Source of the DNA: Hyphomonadaceae bacterium
GTDB taxonomy: Bacteria; Pseudomonadota; Alphaproteobacteria; Rhizobiales; Hyphomicrobiaceae
DNA length: 64,000 nt
NCBI GenBank assembly: GCA_019747815.1
Contig: JAIEQJ010000055.1
Span: forward strand, 1 to 64,000
Reading direction: 5' to 3'
Every line of letters starts with the position of its first letter. Positions within the stretch are counted from its first letter, which is position 1. A program made the translations under genes and the position numbers. The notes under the pieces were generated by a model that had not been told where the DNA came from, made no database searches, and worked only from the letters and a program-made list of their open reading frames with translations. Positions 34,014 through 42,196 of this stretch are shown here, one piece after another.

Positions 34014-34159
34014 CGCCGCGCCTTCCGGCCCAGGTCGTCGGCCCTGCGACTGCAGATGCAAGCTTGGCCGAGCTGAAGCAGGGTGTATCCTGTCCTTTCA
34101 AGGCTGGCGTCCGCCTCAATGTGTTCACCGACGACGACGTCGAATTTTGCCTTCGTTGA
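34010..34159 (+). CDS. 49-aa ORF coupled to the formate dehydrogenase beta gene
   Basis: A tiny open frame, not listed on its own in the track. Its GTG overlaps the TGA of the preceding gene (GTGA), and GGAGGA lies about seven bases upstream. This is a strong arrangement for translational coupling. The product begins VTPRLPAQVVGPATADASLA and ends TDDDVEFCLR, with two cysteines (SCPF, FCLR) and an acidic tail. I recognise no family. It could be a small assembly or stability factor for the dehydrogenase, or just an open spacer. Confidence 0.5.
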   Translation: MTPRLPAQVVGPATADASLAELKQGVSCPFKAGVRLNVFTDDDVEFCLR

Positions 34160-34190
34160 GACCGAGCTCAAGAACTGAGGCCTGCCCGCG

Positions 34191-36968
34191 ATGACAGATA
34201 AGATCACCTTCGAGCTGGACGGCAGCCAGGTCGAGGCCGAGCCAGGCGAGACCATCTGGCAGGTGGCTCAGCGCCACGGCACTAAGATTCCGCACCTGTG
34301 CTGGCATCCCGCCCCCGGCTACCGCGCCGATGGCAACTGCCGCGCTTGCATGGTGGAGGTTGAGGGCGAGCGCGTGCTGGCCGCGTCGTGCCAGCGCAAG
34401 GCCGCCCCCGGCATGAAGATCAAGACGGCCAGCGAGCGGGCCAAGAAATCGCGCCAGATGGTGTTTGAGCTGCTGGTGGCGGATCAACCCGCCCGCGAGG
34501 GCAGCCACGATCCGAAGTCGAGCTTCTGGAACTGGGTGGACGCCATGGGCGTCACCCCGACAAGCCGCTACCCCAAGGGCGAGCGCCCGGTTGCCGACAG
34601 CACGCATTCGGCCATTGCCGTCAATCTCGATGCCTGCATCAATTGCAATCTGTGCGTCCGCGCGTGCCGCGAGGTGCAGGCCAATGACGTGATCGGCATG
34701 GCCTATCGCGGGCACGGCGCCAAGGTCGTGTTCGATTTCGATGCCGGGATGGGCCAGTCGACCTGCGTCGCCTGCGGCGAATGCGTGCAGGTATGTCCGA
34801 CCGGCGCGTTGATGGAGAAGAGCCTGCTCGACGACGCGGGCAAGCGCGTGAACTACGAAACAAAGTCGGTGGACACGCTTTGCCCCTATTGTGGGGTCGG
34901 ATGCCAAACCCAGGTTCACGTCAAGGACAACAAGATCCTTTACGTGGATGGCCGCGACGGGCCCGCCAACAACAATCGCCTATGCGTCAAGGGCCGCTTC
35001 GGCTTCGACTACATCCACCATCCCGATCGGCTTACCAAGCCGCTCATCCGACGCGAGGGCGTCGCCAAGAGCGCCGACCTTCAGATCCGCCGCGACGAGG
35101 TCGACAAGTACTTCCGCGAGGCAACCTGGGAGGAAGCGCTGGCAAAGGCCGCCGCCGGCCTCAAGGCCGTCCACAAGCGCGACGGCGGCAAAGCCTTGGC
35201 CGGCTTCGGCTCGGCAAAGGGTTCGAACGAGGAAGCCTACCTCTTCCAGAAATTGATCCGGCAGGGCTTCGGCACCAACAACGTCGATCACTGCACGCGG
35301 TTGTGCCATGCCTCGTCGGTGGCAGCCCTGATGGAAGGGCTGAACTCGGGTGCGGTCACCGCGCCGTTCACGGCCGCCAAGGACAGCGACTGCATCATCG
35401 TCATCGGCGCACGACCGGCCGAGAATCACCCCGTCGCCGCAACCTTCCTCAAGAACGCGGCCAAGCGCGGCGCCAAGTTGGTCGTGATGGACCCGCGGGG
35501 GCAGAACCAGGGCATCGCGCGCTACGCCAGCCACACCCTGCAGTTCAAGCCAGGTCGCGATGTGGCTCTGCTCAACGCCATGCTGAATGTGATCGTGGCG
35601 GAGGGCATGGTCGACGTCCAGTACGTCCAGGCGCACACGGAAGGCTTTGAAAGCCTGAAGGCCAAGGTGAAGGACTTCACGCCGGAGGCCATGGAGCCGG
35701 TCTGCGGCATCTCCGCTGCCACCATTCGCGAGGTGGCGCGTCTCTACGCCCGCTCCGAGCGCTCAATCATCTTCTGGGGCATGGGCATCTCCCAGCACAC
35801 GCACGGCACCGACAACGCGCGCTGCCTGATCGCGCTCGCCCTGGTGACCGGACAGGTCGGTCGGCCAGGCACAGGACTGCATCCCCTGCGGGGTCAGAAC
35901 AATGTGCAGGGCGCCTCCGACGCGGGCCTGATCCCCATGGTGTTCCCTGACTACAAATCGGTGGAAGATGCCTCCATCCGAGGCGCCTACGAGGAGCTCT
36001 GGGGCACGAAGCTCGATGCCAAGAAGGGACTGACGGTGGTCGAGATCATGCACGCCATCAAGGACGGTGTGATCAAGGGCATGTATGTCATGGGCGAAAA
36101 CCCCGCCATGTCCGATCCCGACGTACAGCATGCACGCGAGGCGCTGGCAAAGCTCGAGCATCTCGTGGTGCAGGACATCTTTCTCACCGAAACGGCCTGG
36201 CACGCCGATGTGGTGCTGCCCGCCTCCGCCCACGCTGAGAAGTGGGGCACGTTCACCAACACGAACCGCCAGGTGCAGATTGCACGGCCCGTCATCGATC
36301 CGCCCGGTGACGCCCGCCAGGACTGGATCCTGATCCAGCAACTCGCACAGGGAGTTGGACTGAACTGGAACTACAAGGACATATCGGAGGTCTTCGCCGA
36401 GATGGCGAAGGTCATGCCGTCGTTGGACAACATCACCTGGGAGCGGCTGGTACGCGAGGATGCCGTGACCTATCCCTGCGACGCGCCCGACCAGCCGGGC
36501 AACGAGATCATCTTTGCAACGTCGTTCCCGACCAACTCCGGCCGGGCCAAGATCGTGCCCGCCGACCTCGTGCCCCCCGACGAGCTGCCCGACGAGGCTT
36601 ATCCGATGGTGCTGACCACCGGGCGGCTGCTCGAGCACTGGCATACCGGCTCCATGACCCGGCGCGCGTCAAACCTGGACAGCCTCGAGCCGGAAGCGAT
36701 CGCGGGCTTGAATCCAAGAGAGATGGACAAGCTCGGCATCCCGCCCGGCGGCTTCATCCGCGTCTCGACGCGGCGCGGCCAAGTCACGCTCAAGGCGCGC
36801 GCCGACCGCGACGTCGCCGAGGGGATGGTCTTCATCCCGTTCTGCTTTGCCGAAGCGGCTGCCAATCTGCTCACCAACCCGCAGCTCGATCCGATGGGCA
36901 AGATCCCCGAGTTCAAGTTCTGCGCCTGCAAGATCGAGCCGGCCGAAATGCTGGTGGCTGCGGAGTAG
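34191..36968 (+). CDS. NAD-dependent formate dehydrogenase, alpha (catalytic) subunit
   Basis: A 925-aa molybdenum or tungsten bis-MGD enzyme that oxidises formate to CO2 in the cytoplasm. The N-terminus is NuoG-like with a [2Fe-2S] site (Cys37, Cys50, Cys53, Cys67). Two [4Fe-4S] sites follow: CINCNLCVRAC (149-159) and CVACGECVQVC (192-202). The catalytic domain has CPYCGVGC plus Cys265 for another cluster. The metal ligand is Cys372 with His373 (TRLCHAS), where some enzymes use selenocysteine. The His/Cys cluster that NuoG and FdsA carry between the [2Fe-2S] and ferredoxin parts is missing: the segment reads ADQPAREGSHDPKSSFW. The C-terminus is the usual MGD-binding barrel. Confidence 0.93.
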   Translation: MTDKITFELDGSQVEAEPGETIWQVAQRHGTKIPHLCWHPAPGYRADGNCRACMVEVEGERVLAASCQRKAAPGMKIKTASERAKKSRQMVFELLVADQPAREGSHDPKSSFWNWVDAMGVTPTSRYPKGERPVADSTHSAIAVNLDACINCNLCVRACREVQANDVIGMAYRGHGAKVVFDFDAGMGQSTCVACGECVQVCPTGALMEKSLLDDAGKRVNYETKSVDTLCPYCGVGCQTQVHVKDNKILYVDGRDGPANNNRLCVKGRFGFDYIHHPDRLTKPLIRREGVAKSADLQIRRDEVDKYFREATWEEALAKAAAGLKAVHKRDGGKALAGFGSAKGSNEEAYLFQKLIRQGFGTNNVDHCTRLCHASSVAALMEGLNSGAVTAPFTAAKDSDCIIVIGARPAENHPVAATFLKNAAKRGAKLVVMDPRGQNQGIARYASHTLQFKPGRDVALLNAMLNVIVAEGMVDVQYVQAHTEGFESLKAKVKDFTPEAMEPVCGISAATIREVARLYARSERSIIFWGMGISQHTHGTDNARCLIALALVTGQVGRPGTGLHPLRGQNNVQGASDAGLIPMVFPDYKSVEDASIRGAYEELWGTKLDAKKGLTVVEIMHAIKDGVIKGMYVMGENPAMSDPDVQHAREALAKLEHLVVQDIFLTETAWHADVVLPASAHAEKWGTFTNTNRQVQIARPVIDPPGDARQDWILIQQLAQGVGLNWNYKDISEVFAEMAKVMPSLDNITWERLVREDAVTYPCDAPDQPGNEIIFATSFPTNSGRAKIVPADLVPPDELPDEAYPMVLTTGRLLEHWHTGSMTRRASNLDSLEPEAIAGLNPREMDKLGIPPGGFIRVSTRRGQVTLKARADRDVAEGMVFIPFCFAEAAANLLTNPQLDPMGKIPEFKFCACKIEPAEMLVAAE

Positions 36969-37161
36969 AGCCGCGGCCCGGTCTTCGCCTCGCCCGAGTC
37001 CCATGCGGCGGCAGAGCCTCGACGATCTCATCCAACAGCGTTAGCGCTTCGGCGTAGGCGCGCACCAGACCCTCCAGCATGGCTTCGGCAGCGGCAGCGT
37101 CGCAGCCATGCTGGCGCACAAGGTCGCGCCAAGCATCAAACACCAGGCCCTGCGCGCTCAT
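36913..37161 (-). pseudogene. possible HD-phosphohydrolase N-terminal remnant
   Basis: 82-codon ORF whose ATG overlaps the stop of the MaoC gene (ATGA). The first 50 residues (AWRDLVRQHGCDAAAAEAML, then LVRAYAE) resemble the N-terminus of predicted metal-dependent HD phosphohydrolases. The following HRHYHT-like catalytic stretch is absent, and the frame continues with LTLLDEIVEALPPHG. The last 18 codons run antisense into the formate dehydrogenase gene. I read it as an internally deleted and truncated remnant, though a short real protein cannot be excluded. Confidence 0.35.
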
Positions 37162-37640
37162 CCCGCGTTTCGCTTCTTCAGCAGATACCGCTGGGTTCCC
37201 TCCATGACCAGCTCCCGCTTCTGGTTATGGATCATCGAGCGCAACGTGAGCACGCCCGTCGTACGCTGGGGCTTAAGCTCGCTCACGGCGAGCTGCGGAT
37301 AGAGCGTATCGCCGGCATAGACGGGCTTCAGAAAGCGCGACGACTGCTCGATGAAGCCCATCAGCGAATCCTCCACCAGGAAGGGAAACAGTCCGGCGCC
37401 GGCCGCGCTCTGAATCAGTACCTGGTATCCATGCGCCAGCAGTTCGGGATGGCCATGGCGGCGGCAGTACTCGCGATCATAGTGGATGGGGTGATTGTCG
37501 CCGGACGCCGCTTGGAACGCAAGGAACTGCGCTTCCGTCACCGTGCGCGACGGGATGCAGAAGACTTCGCCGAGCTTGAAGTCCTCGAAGTAGCGTGAGG
37601 GGGCTAGACGGTGGTTCTCCGGATTGAACGGCTCTGTCAT
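37158..37640 (-). CDS. MaoC-like dehydratase/hydratase
   Basis: A 160-aa hot-dog-fold enzyme that adds or removes water from acyl-CoA-type substrates. The active motif is present as FQAASGDNHPIHYDREYC, with the Asp and His of the R-hydratase signature. LLAHGYQVLIQSAAGAGLFP follows. A SD-like GGGGA precedes ATG 37638-37640. It lies 21 bases after an MFS gene in the same direction, suggesting a small two-gene unit. The acyl substrate is not known. Confidence 0.85.
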   Translation of the reverse strand: MTEPFNPENHRLAPSRYFEDFKLGEVFCIPSRTVTEAQFLAFQAASGDNHPIHYDREYCRRHGHPELLAHGYQVLIQSAAGAGLFPFLVEDSLMGFIEQSSRFLKPVYAGDTLYPQLAVSELKPQRTTGVLTLRSMIHNQKRELVMEGTQRYLLKKRNAG

Positions 37641-37661
37641 GCTGATCCCCTGGGCAATGCT

Positions 37662-38921
37662 TCATTCAGCCGGGGCCGCGCTCGCGGCCTTGCGCTCGCG
37701 GGCCATCAACCATAGCGCAGCTCCGATCACGACCGCCATCAGGGGCAGCGCCGCGAGATTGATGACGAACCAGCCGACATTGGCCGCAAGCACGCCCGAC
37801 AGCGCCGCTGCTGCCGCCGTGGCTGCATAGACCATGAAATCGTGGCTGGCTTGCACCTTGGCCCGCTCGGCGGGGGCATAGGTCGATGTCAAGAGGGTCG
37901 CCCCCCCGACATAGGCGAAGTTCCAGCCCAAGCCGACGAGGATGTTTGCCACGAGAAAATGCGCAAACCCAACTCCGGAAAGATTGACGAGCGCGCACCC
38001 CACTTGAATCAGGCCGCCCACGGCAATGATGGGGAGCACACCGAACCGATTGATGAGATGCCCGGTGAAGAACGACGGCAGAAACATGGCGATGATGTGC
38101 GCCTGGATCACAGTGGCACTGTCGTTGAAGTCAAAGCCGCAGGCGAGCATGGCAAGCGGCGTGGCCGACATCGTCAACGTCATCACCGCATAGCCGAATA
38201 CGGATGATGTCAGCGCGACCCGATAAGCAGGCTGCTGCGTGATTTCCGACATCGGCCTGCCCTCGGCAGCACGGTCCTCCGCGCTCAGCTTCGGGATCTG
38301 CACGAACTGCACCAGCCAGAGCACCGCCATCGAGAAGCCGGCCATGGCCAGATAGACGCCGGCGAAGGTCACCGGAGCCAGCCAGTCGACCGACCATTTC
38401 GCCACTTGCGGGCCAAGAAATCCCGCAAGCACGCCACCTGCCATCACGAGGGAGATCGCCTTGGCGCGGAACGCCGGCTCGGCCGCATCCGCGACCGCCA
38501 GCCGGAAGTACCAGAAGAACGCCGCCTGAATGCCCTGGAGGAACGCCGCGGCACACAGCAGCGCAAAGCTCTGTCTGTAGAGCGCCGCACACGCGATGAG
38601 GCCAGACAGAATGCCGAACAGAGCACCCATCGAAAAGCCGGCGCGCCGTCCTATCCGCCCCATCAGCAGCGAGGCCGGGATCGTGGCGCTCATGATGCCA
38701 AGATGGGCAAGGAAGATGGGCACCGTGGCCAGCCATTTGCTGTCCGGCCCCAGAAGCATGTAGGCCGCGAGCGGTGTCGCTGCCGTGCCGATGCCCTGCA
38801 CCGACATGAACAACGCCTGCCCCAGCGCCAGGACAGCAACATTGCGCCGCTGAGGATCGGAGAGGATCGCAGAAGGGGTCATGGACGTGGCGTTGACGGA
38901 TGCCGAGATTGCTCCTTCCAT
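37662..38921 (-). CDS. MFS transporter
   Basis: A 12-helix major facilitator of about 400-420 aa. Candidate starts are 38972, 38921 and 38882, none with a decisive ribosome site; 38921 is a compromise. GRIGRRAGFSMGALFGILSG is the loop 2-3 motif. GHLINRFGVLPIIAVGGLIQ is its second-half counterpart. Residues near AAFLQGIQAAFFWYFRLAVA resemble uncharacterised alphaproteobacterial carriers near acyl-CoA genes. It is likely co-transcribed with the MaoC gene and divergent from the molybdenum hydroxylase. Confidence 0.82.
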   Translation of the reverse strand: MEGAISASVNATSMTPSAILSDPQRRNVAVLALGQALFMSVQGIGTAATPLAAYMLLGPDSKWLATVPIFLAHLGIMSATIPASLLMGRIGRRAGFSMGALFGILSGLIACAALYRQSFALLCAAAFLQGIQAAFFWYFRLAVADAAEPAFRAKAISLVMAGGVLAGFLGPQVAKWSVDWLAPVTFAGVYLAMAGFSMAVLWLVQFVQIPKLSAEDRAAEGRPMSEITQQPAYRVALTSSVFGYAVMTLTMSATPLAMLACGFDFNDSATVIQAHIIAMFLPSFFTGHLINRFGVLPIIAVGGLIQVGCALVNLSGVGFAHFLVANILVGLGWNFAYVGGATLLTSTYAPAERAKVQASHDFMVYAATAAAAALSGVLAANVGWFVINLAALPLMAVVIGAALWLMARERKAASAAPAE

Positions 38922-39244
38922 AACCCGGACGGGCAAAGCCTGTCTTGTGCCTTGGCCACTCGCTGCCTGCATATCTCCCAGCCTTTGATGAGAGCCAAAG
39001 CCAGGCCGCAAGGACAATGGACCGCTGGGCGGCTTGAACAGCCCGCATCCCGCCAATGGCTCGGCAAACGCATTGAAAGCGACCATTCGGCGAAACGCCT
39101 TGGGCACCCATTGCAGTTGGCGTAAGCTGATCAATCAGCGATTTGTGAATTGCTCGATCTATTGTCGCTCCGGATCGTCGATGCGATGCTCTTTCGCGCG
39201 CCGCCAACCTACCGCAAGGCACAAAACCCACGGGAGGAATGCAA

Positions 39245-39709
39245 ATGGCTACCAGACCCCTCACTGTAAACGGCAAGCGGGTGTCGATCACGGTCGACGA
39301 TCCGGACATGCCGCTGCTCTATGCGCTGCGCGACGATCTTGCACTCAAGGGCCCCCGCTTCGGCTGCGGGCTCGCGCAGTGCGGCGCCTGCACGGTTCAT
39401 GTCGACGGCAGGGCCGTGCGGTCGTGCGTCACGCCGCTCTCCTCGATCAAGCCAGGACAGAGGGTCGTGACCCTGGAAGGGCTCGGCACGCCGCAGAACC
39501 CGCACCCGGTGCAGCGCGCCTTCATCGAGGAGCAGGCCGTTCAGTGCGGCTACTGCATCAACGGCATGATCATGGAAGCGGCGGCCTTCCTGGCCAGAAA
39601 CCGGCGGCCAACCGAGACGCAGATCAAGCAGGCGCTTGCCAACAACCTCTGCCGCTGCGGTACGCACGCCCGCATTGTTCGGGCTGTCAAGCGCGCAGCC
39701 ACCGCTTGA
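39245..39709 (+). CDS. (2Fe-2S) subunit of a molybdenum hydroxylase (IorA-like)
   Basis: A 154-aa electron-transfer subunit with two [2Fe-2S] clusters. The plant-type ferredoxin domain has GCGLAQCGACTVHVDG, and the helical domain has QCGYCINGMIM and NLCRCGTHARI. ATG 39245 is preferred over 39239, because GGGAGGA then has a six-base spacing. The catalytic subunit starts 12 bases after the stop. No FAD subunit gene is present, consistent with the two-subunit isoquinoline-oxidoreductase type. Confidence 0.92.
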   Translation: MATRPLTVNGKRVSITVDDPDMPLLYALRDDLALKGPRFGCGLAQCGACTVHVDGRAVRSCVTPLSSIKPGQRVVTLEGLGTPQNPHPVQRAFIEEQAVQCGYCINGMIMEAAAFLARNRRPTETQIKQALANNLCRCGTHARIVRAVKRAATA

Positions 39710-39720
39710 AGGAGAGGACC

Positions 39721-41943
39721 ATGAATACGCACTTCAAGACGACGCGACGCGACGTTCTCAAAGGGGGCGGCGCTCTGGTCGTCAGTTTCTCCTTTGGCGC
39801 GCAGGCTGGTGATGCGCTCGCGCAGACGGCCGCAGCGGCCAAGCCATTGGCGCTCACGGAGGTCGATTCATATCTCGCGATCGACGCAAAAGGCATGTGC
39901 ACGGTCTATTCGGGCAAGGTCGATCTGGGGACCGGCACCGACACGGCGCTTCGGCAAATGGCCGCCGAAGAGCTCGATTTGCCCCTGAACCGGATCAAGC
40001 TGGTCACCGGCGACACGCTGCTGACGCCCGATCAGGGCACGACCTGGGGCAGCCTGACCATTCAATCCGGCGGCGTCCAGATCCGGCAAGCCTCGGCGGC
40101 TGCGAAGGCCGCGTTGCTCGAGGAGGCAGCCAAGCGCCTCAATGTCAAGAAGGAGGAGTTGAGCGTTGCCGGCGGCGTCGTCAGCGGCGGCGGCAAGCGC
40201 ATCGCCTATGCGCAGCTCATCGGCGGCAAGAGCTTCTCCATCAAGCTCGACCCCAAGCAGCCGGTGCCGACGAAGGACCCCAAGACGTTCAAGCTGGTCG
40301 GCACGTCTGTGCCGCGCGTCGACATCCCCGGCAAGGCAACCGGCACATTCACCTATATGCAGGATTTTCGCGTGCCCGGCATGCTGCACGGGCGCGTGGT
40401 GCGTCCGCCGGCCATGCAAGCCAAGCTCGAGAGCGTGGATGAAGCCTCGATCAAGGGCATCCGAAGCGCGAAGGTCATTCGTCAGGGCAACTTCCTGGCC
40501 GTGGTGGCCGCGAACGAATGGGCAGCCATCAAAGGCGCCCGGCAGTTGAAGGCGACCTGGTCGAAGTGGGAAGGCCTGCCCGAGCAGTCCAAGCTCTATG
40601 AGCACGTGCGCGCCACCAAGGTGGCCAAGGACGAGGTGACCAGCACTGTCGGCAATGCCGCCGAGGCGCTGGGCCAAGGAGCCAAGAAGCTCGCCGCCAC
40701 CTACGACTTTGCCATCCATACCCACGGCTCGATCGGTCCGTCGTGCGCGGTCGCGGAGTTCAAGGACGGCAAGCTGACGTCCTGGTCGGCCTCGCAGGCG
40801 ACGCACACTCTGCGCAAGCAACTGGCCCAGATGTTTGCCATGCCGGTTGATGACGTGCGCTGCCTGTACCTCGAAGGCGCAGGCTGCTACGGCCGCAACG
40901 GACACGAGGACGCGGCAGCCGATGCGGCCCTGCTCGCGAAGGCGACCGGCAAACCGGTGCGCGTGCAATGGTCGCGTGCGGACGAGCACGGCTGGGATCC
41001 GAAGGGTCCGCCAACGCTCATCGACCTGCGCGCCGCCATGGACGGCTCAGGCACGGTGACGGCCTGGGAATCTGAGTTCTTCATTCCGCAGTCGGCCGGC
41101 GGCTTCCTTGTCCCGCTGGTGGCGGCGACGCTGGCCGAAATGCCCTATGAGAAGCACATCGCACCGGGCAACATCATCCGCAACTCCGACATTCCCTACA
41201 AGTTCGCGAACGTCAAGACGGTGTGTCACCGGCTCGAATCGACGCCGTTCACACCGTCCTGGATTCGCACGCCGGGCCGGATGCAGAATACCTATGCCAA
41301 CGAGTGCTTCATGGATGAGCTGGCGGCGGCGGCCAGCGCCGACCCGATTGAGTTCCGCTTGAAGTATCTCGATCCCGCAGACACGCGCGGCATCGAAATC
41401 CTGAACCGCCTCGTCGCGCTGGCGAAGTGGGACAAGCGCCCCTCGCCCAAGGGCGGGCAGAGCGGCGACGTCGTCAAGGGGCGCGGCGTGTCGTACGTCA
41501 AGTACGAATTGGTGCGCACCTACGTCGGCGTGGTGGCGGAGGTGGAAGTCAATCGCGCGACCGGTATCATCAAGGTGCCCAAGTTCTACATCACCCACGA
41601 CTGCGGGCAGATCATCAATCCGGATGGCCTGAAGAACCAGCTCGAAGGCAACATCATTCAAACGGTGAGCCGAACGCTGCTCGAGGAGCTCAAATTCAAC
41701 CGATCGGCGGTCACCAGTCTCGACTGGGCGAGCTATCCGATCCTCACCTTCCCGGACGTGCCCGACATCGCGATGGACCTGATTGATCGCCCGACCATGC
41801 CGCCGTGGGGCGCGGGCGAGCCCGCCGCAGCGGTGGTGCCGTCGGCCATTTCGAACGCGGTGTTCGATGCAACCGGCGTGCGGCTGCGGTCGATCCCGTA
41901 TACACCGGAAAAAGTGAAGGCCGCACTGCGCGGCGCTGCCTAG
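39721..41943 (+). CDS. molybdopterin catalytic subunit, isoquinoline-oxidoreductase-like (IorB type), Tat-exported
   Basis: A 740-aa molybdenum hydroxylase large subunit. The N-terminus has a twin-arginine signal, TTRRDVLKGGGALVVSFSF, so the folded enzyme probably works in the periplasm. Cofactor-binding parts include GSLTIQSGGVQIRQASAA and RTPGRMQNTYANECFMDELA. The catalytic Glu is in WGAGEPAAAVVPSA (residue 700), the GxGE motif. Members oxidise N-heterocycles or aldehydes; the substrate here is unknown. There is no fused cytochrome domain. The TAG stop is part of the CTAG that starts the type B repeat at 41940. Confidence 0.88.
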   Translation: MNTHFKTTRRDVLKGGGALVVSFSFGAQAGDALAQTAAAAKPLALTEVDSYLAIDAKGMCTVYSGKVDLGTGTDTALRQMAAEELDLPLNRIKLVTGDTLLTPDQGTTWGSLTIQSGGVQIRQASAAAKAALLEEAAKRLNVKKEELSVAGGVVSGGGKRIAYAQLIGGKSFSIKLDPKQPVPTKDPKTFKLVGTSVPRVDIPGKATGTFTYMQDFRVPGMLHGRVVRPPAMQAKLESVDEASIKGIRSAKVIRQGNFLAVVAANEWAAIKGARQLKATWSKWEGLPEQSKLYEHVRATKVAKDEVTSTVGNAAEALGQGAKKLAATYDFAIHTHGSIGPSCAVAEFKDGKLTSWSASQATHTLRKQLAQMFAMPVDDVRCLYLEGAGCYGRNGHEDAAADAALLAKATGKPVRVQWSRADEHGWDPKGPPTLIDLRAAMDGSGTVTAWESEFFIPQSAGGFLVPLVAATLAEMPYEKHIAPGNIIRNSDIPYKFANVKTVCHRLESTPFTPSWIRTPGRMQNTYANECFMDELAAAASADPIEFRLKYLDPADTRGIEILNRLVALAKWDKRPSPKGGQSGDVVKGRGVSYVKYELVRTYVGVVAEVEVNRATGIIKVPKFYITHDCGQIINPDGLKNQLEGNIIQTVSRTLLEELKFNRSAVTSLDWASYPILTFPDVPDIAMDLIDRPTMPPWGAGEPAAAVVPSAISNAVFDATGVRLRSIPYTPEKVKAALRGAA

Positions 41944-42016
41944 TGTGATGATCGAGAAATTCGCCCTTCCTCGCAGCACGCCTACTGAGCGAATTTCTCG
42001 ATCTGAATCACACTAG
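41940..42016 (+). repeat. CTAG-bounded hairpin element, type B, copy 2
   Basis: Exact reverse complement of 20546-20622 over 77 bp. It begins on the CTAG that contains the stop codon of the preceding gene and ends CACTAG. It sits between that gene and its terminator. Confidence 0.9.
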
Positions 42017-42042
42017 AAGAGTAGCCAGAACGGTGTCACATC

Positions 42043-42078
42043 GGCGGGGCGTCCCTCAAGGGCGCCCCGCCTTGTTAG
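42043..42078 (+). terminator. rho-independent-type terminator
   Basis: A long stem GGCGGGGCG with CGCCCCGCC, plus an inner CCC-TCAA-GGG, is followed by TTGTTAG. It is placed 100 bp after the molybdenum hydroxylase stop and was separated from it by the inserted repeat. Confidence 0.7.
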
Positions 42079-42196
42079 GGCAGCGCAATTTCCCTTGGCG
42101 TGCACCGGCGGCCCTGGTGGGGGCCCTGTTGCAATGGCCATGGCGCCGCCAGATTGGCCTGGCAGATGGAGTGAGATCGACAGAGGATAGGCAGCG

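Noticed and set aside
39034-41943. 969-aa ORF as one molybdenum hydroxylase
   Set aside because: The upstream part overlaps the IorA-like subunit in another frame; the Tat signal marks the start at 39721.
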